The position numbers and the translations under genes are program-made. A model generated the notes under the pieces. That model worked only from the letters and a program-made list of their open reading frames with translations, was not told the DNA's origin and did no database searches. Of a stretch of 8,813 nucleotides of DNA, positions 1-4,924 are shown one piece after another (position 1 is the stretch's first letter; every line of letters starts with the position of its first letter). This DNA is from CAZSPT01 sp964608895 (GTDB taxonomy: Bacteria; Patescibacteriota; Patescibacteriia; 2-01-FULL-39-33). The stretch is from positions 1 through 8,813 of the forward strand of contig CAZSPT010000034.1 in assembly GCA_964608895.1 (NCBI GenBank). Direction: 5' to 3'.

Positions 1-169
1 ACCCCCCTTCCGCCTCGCCCTCGCTTCCGGCGGCGATTTTTTCGGCGGCTTTTTCTTTCTTTTCCTTGTCCCACCCTCCCGACGCGGAAAAGAACAAGGA
101 ACTCCCTTTTTTCTTTACTATTTCCAAATATTTTGGTAATATTATATTGTTGCCAAGTGGTTTAAGCAT
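1..169 (-). CDS. 5' part of a leftward gene, GroES-like N-terminus (tentative), runs off the left edge
   Basis: Reading leftward from the ATG at 167-169 there are 56 codons with no stop before the window edge. The protein begins MLKPLGNNIILPKYLEIVKK and continues into a Lys/Glu/Ala/Gly-rich stretch ending in SEGEAEGG. The opening LKPLGNNIIL resembles the first beta strand of GroES co-chaperonins (IKPLGDRVLV type), and the KEKKEKAAEKIAAGSEGE part loosely recalls the KEKP..GKV.AVG segment, but the mobile loop is not convincing, so the family is a guess. A promoter-like TTGAAT-18 bp-TATAAT lies immediately upstream and would start transcription at or next to the ATG, implying a leaderless mRNA. 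It is divergent from the HTH gene at 208. The 3' part is GC-rich and low in complexity, unlike the AT-rich DNA to its right. That a gene is present is moderately supported; its identity is not. Confidence 0.4.
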   Translation of the reverse strand, partial: MLKPLGNNIILPKYLEIVKKKGSSLFFSASGGWDKEKKEKAAEKIAAGSEGEAEGG

Positions 170-180
170 AATTCAATTAT
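168..180. promoter_or_regulatory. palindromic candidate operator for the XRE regulator
   Basis: ATAATTCAATTAT is a perfect 6+1+6 palindrome. It lies in the divergent spacer between the leftward gene and the XRE-family gene at 208, across the leftward -10 box and start codon. A wider GTGGT (157-161) / ACCAC (181-185) pair flanks it with a slightly different centre. The position is right for a dimeric HTH regulator that controls its own operon and the neighbour, but an AT-rich palindrome of this size can arise by chance. Confidence 0.3.
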
Positions 181-205
181 ACCACAATTTAATATTACTA
201 TTCAA
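176..205 (-). promoter_or_regulatory. leftward sigma70-type promoter in the divergent intergenic region
   Basis: On the minus strand, TTGAAT (200-205) is followed after 18 bp by a perfect TATAAT (176-181). The -10 box ends 6 nt before the leftward ATG (167-169), so the transcript would carry almost no leader. A 13-bp perfect palindrome (168-180) overlaps the -10 box and the start codon. Confidence 0.5.
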
Positions 206-207
206 AT

Positions 208-402
208 ATGGTAGAGTCAAGTAAAATAAAACGATTAAGGGAAAAACTGGGCTTGTCGCAGGAAAAACTGGCCCGGCTTGCTGATGTTTCTAATAATACA
301 ATAATCAACATTGAAGCTGGCAAGCAACAAAACCCGACTGTTGATACAATCAAGAAAATCGCAAAGGCATTAAATGTTCAGATTGAGGATTTAATAAAAT
401 GA
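208..402 (+). CDS. XRE/HTH_3-family regulator, probable controller (C protein) of the restriction-modification operon
   Basis: This 64-residue protein is a single Cro/C1-type helix-turn-helix domain. IKRLREKLGLSQEKLARLADVS (7-28) covers helices 1-2, NNTIINIEAG (29-38) is the recognition helix region, and PTVDTIKKIAKALNVQIEDL (43-62) is the usual C-terminal pair of helices. Nothing follows the domain, so it would act as a small DNA-binding dimer. Its stop codon overlaps the methyltransferase start (ATGA, 399-402), so the two are translationally coupled. Controller proteins of type II systems are typically 70-100 residues, are encoded just ahead of R or M, and delay endonuclease expression until methylation is established; this location fits. 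No clear ribosome-binding site precedes the ATG. That it is an XRE regulator is very secure; the C-protein role is inference from position. Confidence 0.85.
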   Translation: MVESSKIKRLREKLGLSQEKLARLADVSNNTIINIEAGKQQNPTVDTIKKIAKALNVQIEDLIK

Positions 403-1397
403 GTATGGCCACCGCGCAAAAAATTAACTTAAAATTTGTGGATTTCTGCGCCGGAATTGGCGCGGGCCGTCTTGGACTTCAAAATTTGGGTTTAAGTTGT
501 GTTGGATTTTCTGAAATAGACAAATACGCCGAGCGAACATACCGAGAATTTTTCGGACAGGAAGAAAAAAATCACGGCGATTTGATGAAAATAAACGCAA
601 ATGATTTGCCAGATTTTGATTTAATGATTGCCGGTTTTCCTTGCCAATCATTTTCCGTTATCGGGCAAAGAAAAGGAATGAACGACCACAGAGGGCAAAT
701 AATTTACGGCTTGATTAAAATAATGAACGCCAAAAATTTGCCTTATTTCATTTTGGAAAATGTAAAAGGTTTGGTGAATCACGAAGGCGGAAAAACTTTG
801 AAAATCATTTTGGAAGAATTGGACAAGGCGGGATACAAAGTTTATCACCGAGTTTTGAATAGTTTGAATTACGGAGTTCCGCAAATGCGCGAAAGAATTT
901 ATTTTGTCGGAATAAGAAAAGACCTTGTGAATGGCAATAATTTTGAGTGGCCAAAACCAGTTTTTCAGCCCGATGTTCAAGATTATTTGATTGATAACGG
1001 CGAAATGGAATTTAACGAGAAAAAGAGAGCTTACGAAACATTTTTGAAGTATTTAGAAAATAAATACAATAAGGGATTATTTACGATTCAAAAACTACTC
1101 AAAGAGGATTATTTGGTTTTGGATACCCGTCAATCAGATTTAAGATTATATAAAAACAAAGTGCCGACTTTAAGAACGGGGCGGCACGGCGTTTTGTATG
1201 TTAGAGGCGGGAAATTTAGGAGATTGTCGGGTTTTGAATCTTTGTTATTGCAAGGATTTCCAAAAAATTTGAGCGAAAAAACAAAAGGTAAAATCGCCGA
1301 TGTTTATTTATTGAGCCAAGCCGGAAACGCCATGACGGTTAGCACGATTGAAGCGATTGGAAAAAGTTTGCTTAATTACACAAATCATTATGAATAA
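399..1397 (+). CDS. DNA (cytosine-5-)-methyltransferase, type II, probably GCGC-specific
   Basis: This 332-residue enzyme would transfer methyl from S-adenosylmethionine to C5 of a target cytosine. The m5C motifs appear in order: motif I VDFCAGIGAGR (14-24) for SAM binding, motif IV GFPCQSFS (79-86) with catalytic Cys82, motif VI ENV (120-122), motif VIII QMRERIY (162-168), a motif IX-like VPTLRTG (255-261), and motif X QAGNAMTV (307-314). The variable target-recognition region between VIII and IX (about 172-250) is short. The length is normal for a monospecific enzyme. The start at 399 overlaps the HTH stop, with a GAGGAT-like site at 385-390; an ATG at 405 is an alternative. The last 8 nt overlap the restriction gene. 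Its function is secure; GCGC specificity is inferred from the HinP1I-like partner and not read from the recognition domain. It would protect host DNA from that nuclease. Confidence 0.95.
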   Translation: MSMATAQKINLKFVDFCAGIGAGRLGLQNLGLSCVGFSEIDKYAERTYREFFGQEEKNHGDLMKINANDLPDFDLMIAGFPCQSFSVIGQRKGMNDHRGQIIYGLIKIMNAKNLPYFILENVKGLVNHEGGKTLKIILEELDKAGYKVYHRVLNSLNYGVPQMRERIYFVGIRKDLVNGNNFEWPKPVFQPDVQDYLIDNGEMEFNEKKRAYETFLKYLENKYNKGLFTIQKLLKEDYLVLDTRQSDLRLYKNKVPTLRTGRHGVLYVRGGKFRRLSGFESLLLQGFPKNLSEKTKGKIADVYLLSQAGNAMTVSTIEAIGKSLLNYTNHYE

Positions 1398-2142
1398 AAA
1401 AGATTTAATTAAATGGGGTTCGGAAACCGCAAAAGGCGGGTTTAGAAACGAGGACGATATAGTCCGAAAGTTTAACGATTGGAAAAACGACATTGATGCT
1501 CAAAAATGGTTGGCGATAATGGGCTATCCGATAAAAGAAATTGATAAGGTGGAAGCGATGAAATTGCACGGATACAAAACCGATGTTCAGGTTCAAATAA
1601 CAATTTATCTCAAGAAAGCGATTGCCGCCGAAAATTTGTCTATAAAATTGGTTAGCAATCCGCAAGGATTTAATCAAATAGACAAGAGGTGGGTAGATAA
1701 ATATGTTGAGATGTGGGAAATTCCCGCAGATATAACCAAAATTTTGAAAATATTTACTGGCGAGATTGCGCCGACAAAATCGGGATTAAAAGATAAACGC
1801 AGAATGTTTTTAAGCGAAATGAACGAGGGCGATCGAAAGAAAATTATTGATTATTTCACCAAAAACAAAATTTTGGTTGTTTCCGACATTTTGAAAGGCA
1901 GAGGCAAATTTTCGGCGGGCTGGATGTTGGTCGCTTTGGTCGCCAACGGCGAAAGCAGTTGGATTTTGAAATCAATAAATCACGCCATGAATGTTTTTGC
2001 CGATGGTCCTGTAAGAATTACAAATCAAGGCAGTTTGAAAATCGGAAAAATAACAATGCAAAGAAAAGGCGGGGATGCTGGGCGGGATTCGGCAAAAATG
2101 TTGCAGTTTAAGATTAACCCCGTTGAACTTTTTAGCGATTAA
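1390..2142 (+). CDS. type II restriction endonuclease, R.HinP1I-like (expected site GCGC)
   Basis: This 250-residue protein matches R.HinP1I (247 aa, cuts G^CGC) along its length as I recall that sequence. Shared blocks include TAK-GFRNE-DI near 13-24, KLVSN..GFNQIDK (86-99), EMW (107-109), FTGE (122-125), KDKRRMF (134-140), DILKGRG-F (166-174), and the C-terminal MQRKGGDAGRDSAKMLQFKI (223-242). HinP1I uses an SD-X-QXK nuclease centre; here the equivalent residues are Thr64-Asp65 and Ser84-Ile85-Lys86, so Asp65 and Lys86 are kept while the catalytic Gln81 position is Ser84. I chose the ATG at 1390, overlapping the methyltransferase by 8 nt, because homology starts there. An upstream ATG at 1348 lies deep inside the methyltransferase gene and would add 14 unrelated residues. 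No ribosome-binding site is visible, so translation probably depends on coupling. Activity is uncertain because of the substituted residue. Confidence 0.9.
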   Translation: MNKKDLIKWGSETAKGGFRNEDDIVRKFNDWKNDIDAQKWLAIMGYPIKEIDKVEAMKLHGYKTDVQVQITIYLKKAIAAENLSIKLVSNPQGFNQIDKRWVDKYVEMWEIPADITKILKIFTGEIAPTKSGLKDKRRMFLSEMNEGDRKKIIDYFTKNKILVVSDILKGRGKFSAGWMLVALVANGESSWILKSINHAMNVFADGPVRITNQGSLKIGKITMQRKGGDAGRDSAKMLQFKINPVELFSD

Positions 2143-2148
2143 GTATGT

Positions 2149-2541
2149 ATGGACACGGTATCAAAACAAAAGCGAAGCGAAATAATGTCTCATGTCAAAA
2201 GCAAGGACAGCAAAATAGAGACAATATTTCGCACAGAATTATGGAAAAGCGGTTTTCGTTATCGCAAAAATTCCAGCAAGTATTTTGGGAAACCAGATAT
2301 TGTTTTGCCAAAATACAAAGCCGCAATTTTTATTGATTCTTGCTTTTGGCACGGGTGTAAAAAACATTGTCGCATACCCGCCGCTCGAAAAAAATACTGG
2401 GTGGCGAAAATAGAAAGAAACATCGCAAGGGACAAAGAGGTTTCAAAACATTATAAAAAAGAGGGTTGGAAAATGTTTAGGATTTGGGAACACGATTTGA
2501 AAAATAAAATGACAAAAATTATTAGTCAGATAAAGAAATAA
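2149..2541 (+). CDS. vsr: very-short-patch repair endonuclease (Vsr family)
   Basis: This 130-residue protein would nick DNA 5' of T in T:G mismatches left by deamination of 5-methylcytosine, starting short-patch repair. It shows the family layout. RSEIMSHVKSKDSKIE (9-24) ends in the conserved Glu24. GKPDIVLP (47-54) carries the catalytic Asp50. The hallmark FIDSCFWHGCKKHC (61-74) holds conserved His68 and Cys/His zinc ligands. IPAARKKYWVAKIERN (76-91) and WKMFRIWEHDL (107-117) complete the fold. Length is close to that of E. coli Vsr. It starts 6 nt after the endonuclease stop. An overlapping ATG at 2145 in another frame gives unrelated sequence. Vsr genes beside m5C methyltransferases usually share their site preference, so this one probably serves methylated GCGC; that part is inference. 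The family call is secure. Confidence 0.95.
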   Translation: MDTVSKQKRSEIMSHVKSKDSKIETIFRTELWKSGFRYRKNSSKYFGKPDIVLPKYKAAIFIDSCFWHGCKKHCRIPAARKKYWVAKIERNIARDKEVSKHYKKEGWKMFRIWEHDLKNKMTKIISQIKK

Positions 2542-2544
2542 GAT

Positions 2545-2634
2545 ATGGAAAACAAACGCAAACATCTTGAATTTATACAAAACATAATCAGCCGAATGTC
2601 TGGTAATTTATTTTTTCTTTTTTTTATTTTTTGA
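2545..2634 (+). pseudogene. 5' stub of a small membrane-protein family gene
   Basis: Twenty-nine codons begin 3 nt after the Vsr stop and read MENKRKHLEFIQNIISRMSG, then change into a T-rich run encoding NLFFLFFIF before a TGA. The first 20 residues match the start of a widespread small hypothetical family that I recall as MENKRKHLE.IQ..I.RM..NSFLLKGW..., normally around 80-110 residues with two membrane segments. Here the match ends at about position 2604, just where the NSFLLKGW segment should follow. The gene therefore appears cut off and joined to unrelated AT-rich DNA. The family memory is from general exposure and has not been checked. The alternative is a real 29-residue hydrophobic-tailed peptide. 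Confidence 0.5.
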
Positions 2635-2640
2635 TATAAT
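2635..2640 (+). promoter_or_regulatory. -10 box ahead of the 43-aa gene
   Basis: A perfect TATAAT stands 8 nt before the ATG at 2649, so the transcript would start almost at the start codon. No convincing -35 box is present in the T-rich run upstream. Confidence 0.3.
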
Positions 2641-2648
2641 AATAATAA

Positions 2649-2780
2649 ATGAAAAAAGATAGTTTAAAGAAGAAAAAATCAATTTTTCAGCAGGTGATGA
2701 GGCCAAAAGATTGGGCAATGCTAGGGGTTTTAATAGTGTTTTTTTTGTTTTTATTTATAAATCATCCAGGGGATTATTAA
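2649..2780 (+). CDS. 43-aa single-pass membrane protein, unknown function
   Basis: The protein has a strongly basic N-terminus (MKKDSLKKKKSIFQQVMRPK), one hydrophobic segment at about 22-37 (WAMLGVLIVFFLFLFI) and a short tail NHPGDY. By the positive-inside rule the lysine-rich end should stay in the cytoplasm. The hydrophobic segment with adjacent charges and a clean TAA stop argue that it is translated and not random AT-rich sequence, but no family is recognised. There is no ribosome-binding site; a TATAAT 8 nt before the ATG suggests a leaderless message. It sits between a broken gene stub and a structured GC-rich block, so it may be cargo of a mobile cassette. Confidence 0.45.
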   Translation: MKKDSLKKKKSIFQQVMRPKDWAMLGVLIVFFLFLFINHPGDY

Positions 2781-2811
2781 TTTCTTTAAAACTCAAGGGG
2801 ACGCTGCGCTT

Positions 2812-2840
2812 TTGATTTATTTTTCTTTATAAAATATAAT
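2812..2840 (+). promoter_or_regulatory. strong sigma70-type promoter reading into the structured block at 2862-2961
   Basis: TTGATT (2812-2817) and a perfect TATAAT (2835-2840) are 17 bp apart. Transcription would start near 2847 and cross the GC-rich structured block before reaching the 80-aa gene at 2982, giving a leader of about 135 nt. A tiny frame at 2842-2874 (MKEIKPSLNK) begins at the -10 edge and is probably not translated. Confidence 0.5.
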
Positions 2841-2861
2841 AATGAAAGAAATCAAACCCTC

Positions 2862-2961
2862 GCTTAACAAGTGATAACCGGGAAATGCCTCGGCTCGGGC
2901 TTCACCTAAATTTTTTTCCACTTCGTTCCAGAAAAACTTCGTATATCCCTGACGTTATATG
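2862..2961 (+). repeat. attC-like recombination site or structured leader RNA (candidate A)
   Basis: This 100-bp block is clearly more GC-rich than the DNA on either side. It begins with GCTTAAC (2862-2868), which fits the RYYYAAC core of integron attC sites, and ends with GTTATATG (2954-2961), close to GTTRRRY. An inner pair, ATAAC (2874-2878) with GTTAT (2954-2958) and GGGA (2880-2883) with TCCC (2946-2949), could close a long imperfect hairpin, and TTTTTC/GAAAAA (at about 2915 and 2931) a small inner stem. The interior has weak pairing, so this is the poorer of the two candidates. Because a strong promoter points into it, an RNA leader or small RNA is an alternative reading. Confidence 0.3.
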
Positions 2962-3240
2962 AAATAAAATTTTTTAAAATTATGAAAAAAGAAAAAAATA
3001 TATTATTAGGTCAATGTCTTCGTAAATCATTAAAAGACATAGAAAAATATCCTAAAAGAAAATTAATGATAGGACCTCCGGCTTTTCAGTATGATACAGC
3101 TCATTTCTGGACAGAAGACAAAAATCAAATATATGAACATGTTAAAAAAATTCCAAAAAATTATAAATACATTGGGAAACAGGTAGATCCAGATTCAATT
3201 AAAAGAGAACTTGGAATTAAATAATTTTACATCATATAAC
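2954..3240. repeat. 24-bp imperfect inverted repeat bracketing the 80-aa gene
   Basis: The left arm 2954-2977 and the reverse complement of the right arm 3217-3240 agree at 21 of 24 positions. The outer 9 bp (GTTATATGA) are identical and TAAAATT matches further in. The ends GTTATATG and CATATAAC have the form of a cassette's leading core site and its own RYYYAAC-side core. The inner part is AT-rich, so some of the similarity could be chance. No transposase lies between the arms. Confidence 0.45.
2982..3224 (+). CDS. 80-aa protein, unknown function
   Basis: I do not recognise a family. The protein is basic and soluble, with no membrane segment or signal peptide. It starts MKKEKNILLGQCLRKSLKDI, has a central aromatic and proline-containing stretch (GPPAFQYDTAHFW, about 31-43), and ends KQVDPDSIKRELGIK. 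The reading frame has ordinary codon use and a single TAA stop. No ribosome-binding site is visible in the A/T run before the ATG. The gene lies between the arms of a 24-bp inverted repeat and downstream of a strong promoter, so it may be the cargo of one mobile cassette. Toxin, antitoxin and anti-phage roles are all possible, and nothing in the sequence picks between them. Confidence 0.55.
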   Translation: MKKEKNILLGQCLRKSLKDIEKYPKRKLMIGPPAFQYDTAHFWTEDKNQIYEHVKKIPKNYKYIGKQVDPDSIKRELGIK

Positions 3241-3268
3241 AAAATTTATTAACATAAAATTTATTAAC
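3241..3268 (+). repeat. two tandem copies of a 13-bp AT-rich motif
   Basis: AAAATTTATTAAC occurs at 3241-3253 and again at 3256-3268, separated by AT (15-bp period). It follows directly on the CATATAAC end of the inverted repeat and precedes the 121-aa gene by 12 nt. It could be a regulator site or a trace of a rearranged junction, since no complete attC-like right half follows CATATAAC here. Confidence 0.5.
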
Positions 3269-3280
3269 TAAAACAAATCT

Positions 3281-3646
3281 ATGAGAAAACATGAACAAAC
3301 GCCCTCGCCAGAAACTCAAAGTGAGAGTAAGAAAAATCAGGGTCAGAAAATAATTATTTCAGCCATCAAGGGCGAAAGTCATTGGGTTGAAACTACATAT
3401 GATAACGGCGGATTTGAGTATAAAATCCAACCAATAGACTTAGAGGCGAGAAATCGGGAAGAGATTGACCGGAGAGTTGAAGCCGGAGAGGATAGAGATG
3501 AAATATTGGAAGAATTGGCAAATAATTATATACAAAGGCATGCTAAGGAATTGGATATTGACCCTGAAGGCTATGTTTCTCCGTTGGGCCGTATTTATGA
3601 ATCTTTGACCGATCCAAAAATCAAAGAGATAGAGCCAGAAGAATAA
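3281..3646 (+). CDS. 121-aa acidic protein, unknown function
   Basis: The protein opens with a polar, probably disordered stretch (1-24, rich in Glu, Gln, Ser, Lys, Pro). A short beta-like region follows (KIIISAIKGESHWVETTYDN, about 23-42), then FEYKIQPIDLEARNREEI and a helical, highly charged part (RRVEAGEDRDEILEELANNY, 64-83). It ends in repeated acidic residues (KEIEPEE). There are no cysteines, no signal peptide and no membrane segment. I do not recognise a family. It has no visible ribosome-binding site, though an A-rich region precedes the ATG. It is followed within 12 bp by an attC-like block, as cassette genes normally are. It is likely a real gene because the frame is long and amino-acid use is protein-like; its function is open. 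Confidence 0.65.
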   Translation: MRKHEQTPSPETQSESKKNQGQKIIISAIKGESHWVETTYDNGGFEYKIQPIDLEARNREEIDRRVEAGEDRDEILEELANNYIQRHAKELDIDPEGYVSPLGRIYESLTDPKIKEIEPEE

Positions 3647-3657
3647 ATTTTATTGCG

Positions 3658-3743
3658 GCGCCTAACACGGTTTATGCGACATAGCTTGTTTATGGCGTAG
3701 TAAAATGAATTACACCACGCCATAAATCGGTAACGTTATACGC
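3658..3743 (+). repeat. attC-like integron recombination site (candidate B)
   Basis: The block starts GGCGCCTAAC (3657-3666), containing a perfect RYYYAAC core (GCCTAAC, 3660-3666), and ends GTTATACGC (3735-3743), close to GTTRRRY. The outer nonamers GCGCCTAAC and the reverse complement of GTTATACGC agree at 7 of 9 positions. The centre is a strong hairpin: TTTATGGCGT (3689-3698) pairs perfectly with ACGCCATAAA (3717-3726), and GTAA/TTAC can extend it towards the loop. The total of about 86 bp lies in the 57-141 bp range of attC sites. It immediately follows the stop codon of a short gene of the same orientation. No integrase gene is in the window. A plain hairpin terminator is less likely because no T-run follows the stem. 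Confidence 0.5.
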
Positions 3744-3826
3744 AATTCAAAAAATATTTTTCTTTTTTAAAGAATTTTGATAGGCTTTTTAAAAAGGGGA
3801 ATAAAAAAATATATAATAATTAACCT

Positions 3827-4726
3827 TTGAATCAGGCGCTTAAACAGGCGGAAGAACGCTTTCTGGCGATGTTTTCTGAAATAGCCGTTATTTTCCGGGC
3901 CACTGGTTTTGAAATTGACGATTCTGAAGTTTTGAGTTTTAGGGCGCTTCAAGAATTTTCAGACCGGCTTGAGACGGGTAAGCGTAATTCTGAATATTAC
4001 CGGGCAAAGTCGGCTCAGGCCGGTTATCTCAAGCTTCGCCACGCTTTTAACTTAATGATTTCAGAAAGCTACGGCAGTTTTTTGAAGTTTGTTGATAAGT
4101 TGAAGCGGGATAAAAGCAAAGCGGCTCGTCGGATTTTGAGTTCAGATGATTTTCATCAGCTGGTGGAGTTGGCCAAAAGAGAGAGTGGCCGTCATCCAAA
4201 AGTAAATCGGCTGATGGGGGTGGCTTCTGGTTTGGCTTCAAAAAATCGCTGCGGTTTGATTTTTGTCGCTTTCAAAAACAGCGCTAAATATCTGGCTGAA
4301 TTGATTAGGGCTGAAGGTCTGGAGATTGAAACGGTTTTCGGAGGACGAGATAAAGATTTTCAGCGTCAGTGTGAAGCTCTTGACCGGATTAGTCGCAAAG
4401 AGCTTAATTTTATCGTCGCCACTTCGGTTATTGAAGAAGGAGTGAGTATTCCTGAAGTTGACGCTGTTGTTCATTATTCCGTCCCAGAGACTGAAATTTC
4501 CTGGCTTCAGCGAAGCGGTCGAACCGGACGGCTTGTCGCCGGCGAAGTTGTTTTTATCACTATGGATCATTTTATGGACCAAGGGAAATATTGGGCTACC
4601 CGTCACCAGTTGACAACAATGAATCGGCTGGCTGGTTCAAATTTAGAACTTAAAGGAAAGTTTTTCAAAAATCGGAAATACCGAGGCAAAATTGACCAGA
4701 CGCCTTTACTTCCTTTTTTGGAATAA
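3827..4726 (+). pseudogene. N-terminally truncated Hef/FANCM/Mph1-type superfamily 2 helicase (motor domain 2 only)
   Basis: The 299 codons from a TTG at 3827, right after an in-frame TAA (3821-3823), encode the second half of a Hef-like helicase. Residues 1-120 are a helical region like the thumb insertion of Hef. Motor domain 2 follows, with motif IV near LIFVAFKNSAKYLAEL (144-159), motif V ATSVIEEGVSIPEVD (198-212) and motif VI QRSGRTGR (228-235), then DQGKYWATRHQ (251-261), which parallels the DEAYYWSSRRK segment of archaeal Hef. The whole first motor domain, with the Walker A and DEAH motifs needed to bind and hydrolyse ATP, is missing, so the product cannot be a working helicase by itself. 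No ribosome-binding site precedes the TTG. The break lies 84 bp after an attC-like site, so insertion or recombination probably removed the 5' part. A regulatory fragment remains possible. Confidence 0.75.
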
Positions 4727-4732
4727 AAAAAT

Positions 4733-4763
4733 ATCCCAGGCGATAATTCGCTTGGGATTTTTT
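4733..4763 (+). terminator. rho-independent terminator after the helicase fragment
   Basis: ATCCCAGGCGA (4733-4743) pairs with TCGCTTGGGAT (4748-4758) in an 11-bp stem with one G-T pair and a TAAT loop, followed by TTTTTT. It begins 6 nt after the helicase stop. Confidence 0.85.
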
Positions 4764-4816
4764 AAAAATAATTTTTAATTAATTTAAAAAATATTTTTAA
4801 AAAGTGTGGAAAACTT

Positions 4817-4845
4817 TTGTTGAAATATTTTTTTTATGTTATAAT
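4817..4845 (+). promoter_or_regulatory. sigma70-type promoter of the lysine/arginine repeat gene
   Basis: TTGTTG (4817-4822) and a perfect TATAAT (4840-4845) are separated by 17 bp. The leader to the ATG at 4925 would be about 73 nt and contains the purine-rich ribosome-binding site GAAAGGAGGTG (4907-4917), nearly a full match to the 16S 3' end, 7 nt before the start codon. Confidence 0.7.
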
Positions 4846-4924
4846 ACTAATGAAAGTGAATTAAAATTTTTTAAATAAGTTTTAATTCATCAAAAAATAA
4901 AAAAAAGAAAGGAGGTGAATTTAA

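Noticed and set aside
208..402. Antitoxin of a toxin-antitoxin pair
   Set aside because: The XRE fold allows it, but the 4-nt overlap with the methyltransferase and the absence of a toxin-like neighbour favour a restriction controller.
424..1677. Leftward open frames opposite the methyltransferase and endonuclease genes
   Set aside because: They are antisense to genes with strong family motifs, and their own translations show no recognisable domain or start signal.
2842..2874. Ten-codon frame MKEIKPSLNK after the promoter at 2812-2840
   Set aside because: It starts at the -10 box, before the expected transcription start, so it is unlikely to be translated from that promoter; its overlap with the GCTTAAC core seems incidental.
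2954..3240. Insertion sequence with terminal inverted repeats
   Set aside because: The enclosed 80-aa protein has no transposase motif and no target-site duplication is apparent, so a cassette-like or miniature element is the most that can be said.
3241..3268. CRISPR array
   Set aside because: There are only two 13-bp AT-rich copies with a 2-bp spacer, and no cas genes or unique spacers.
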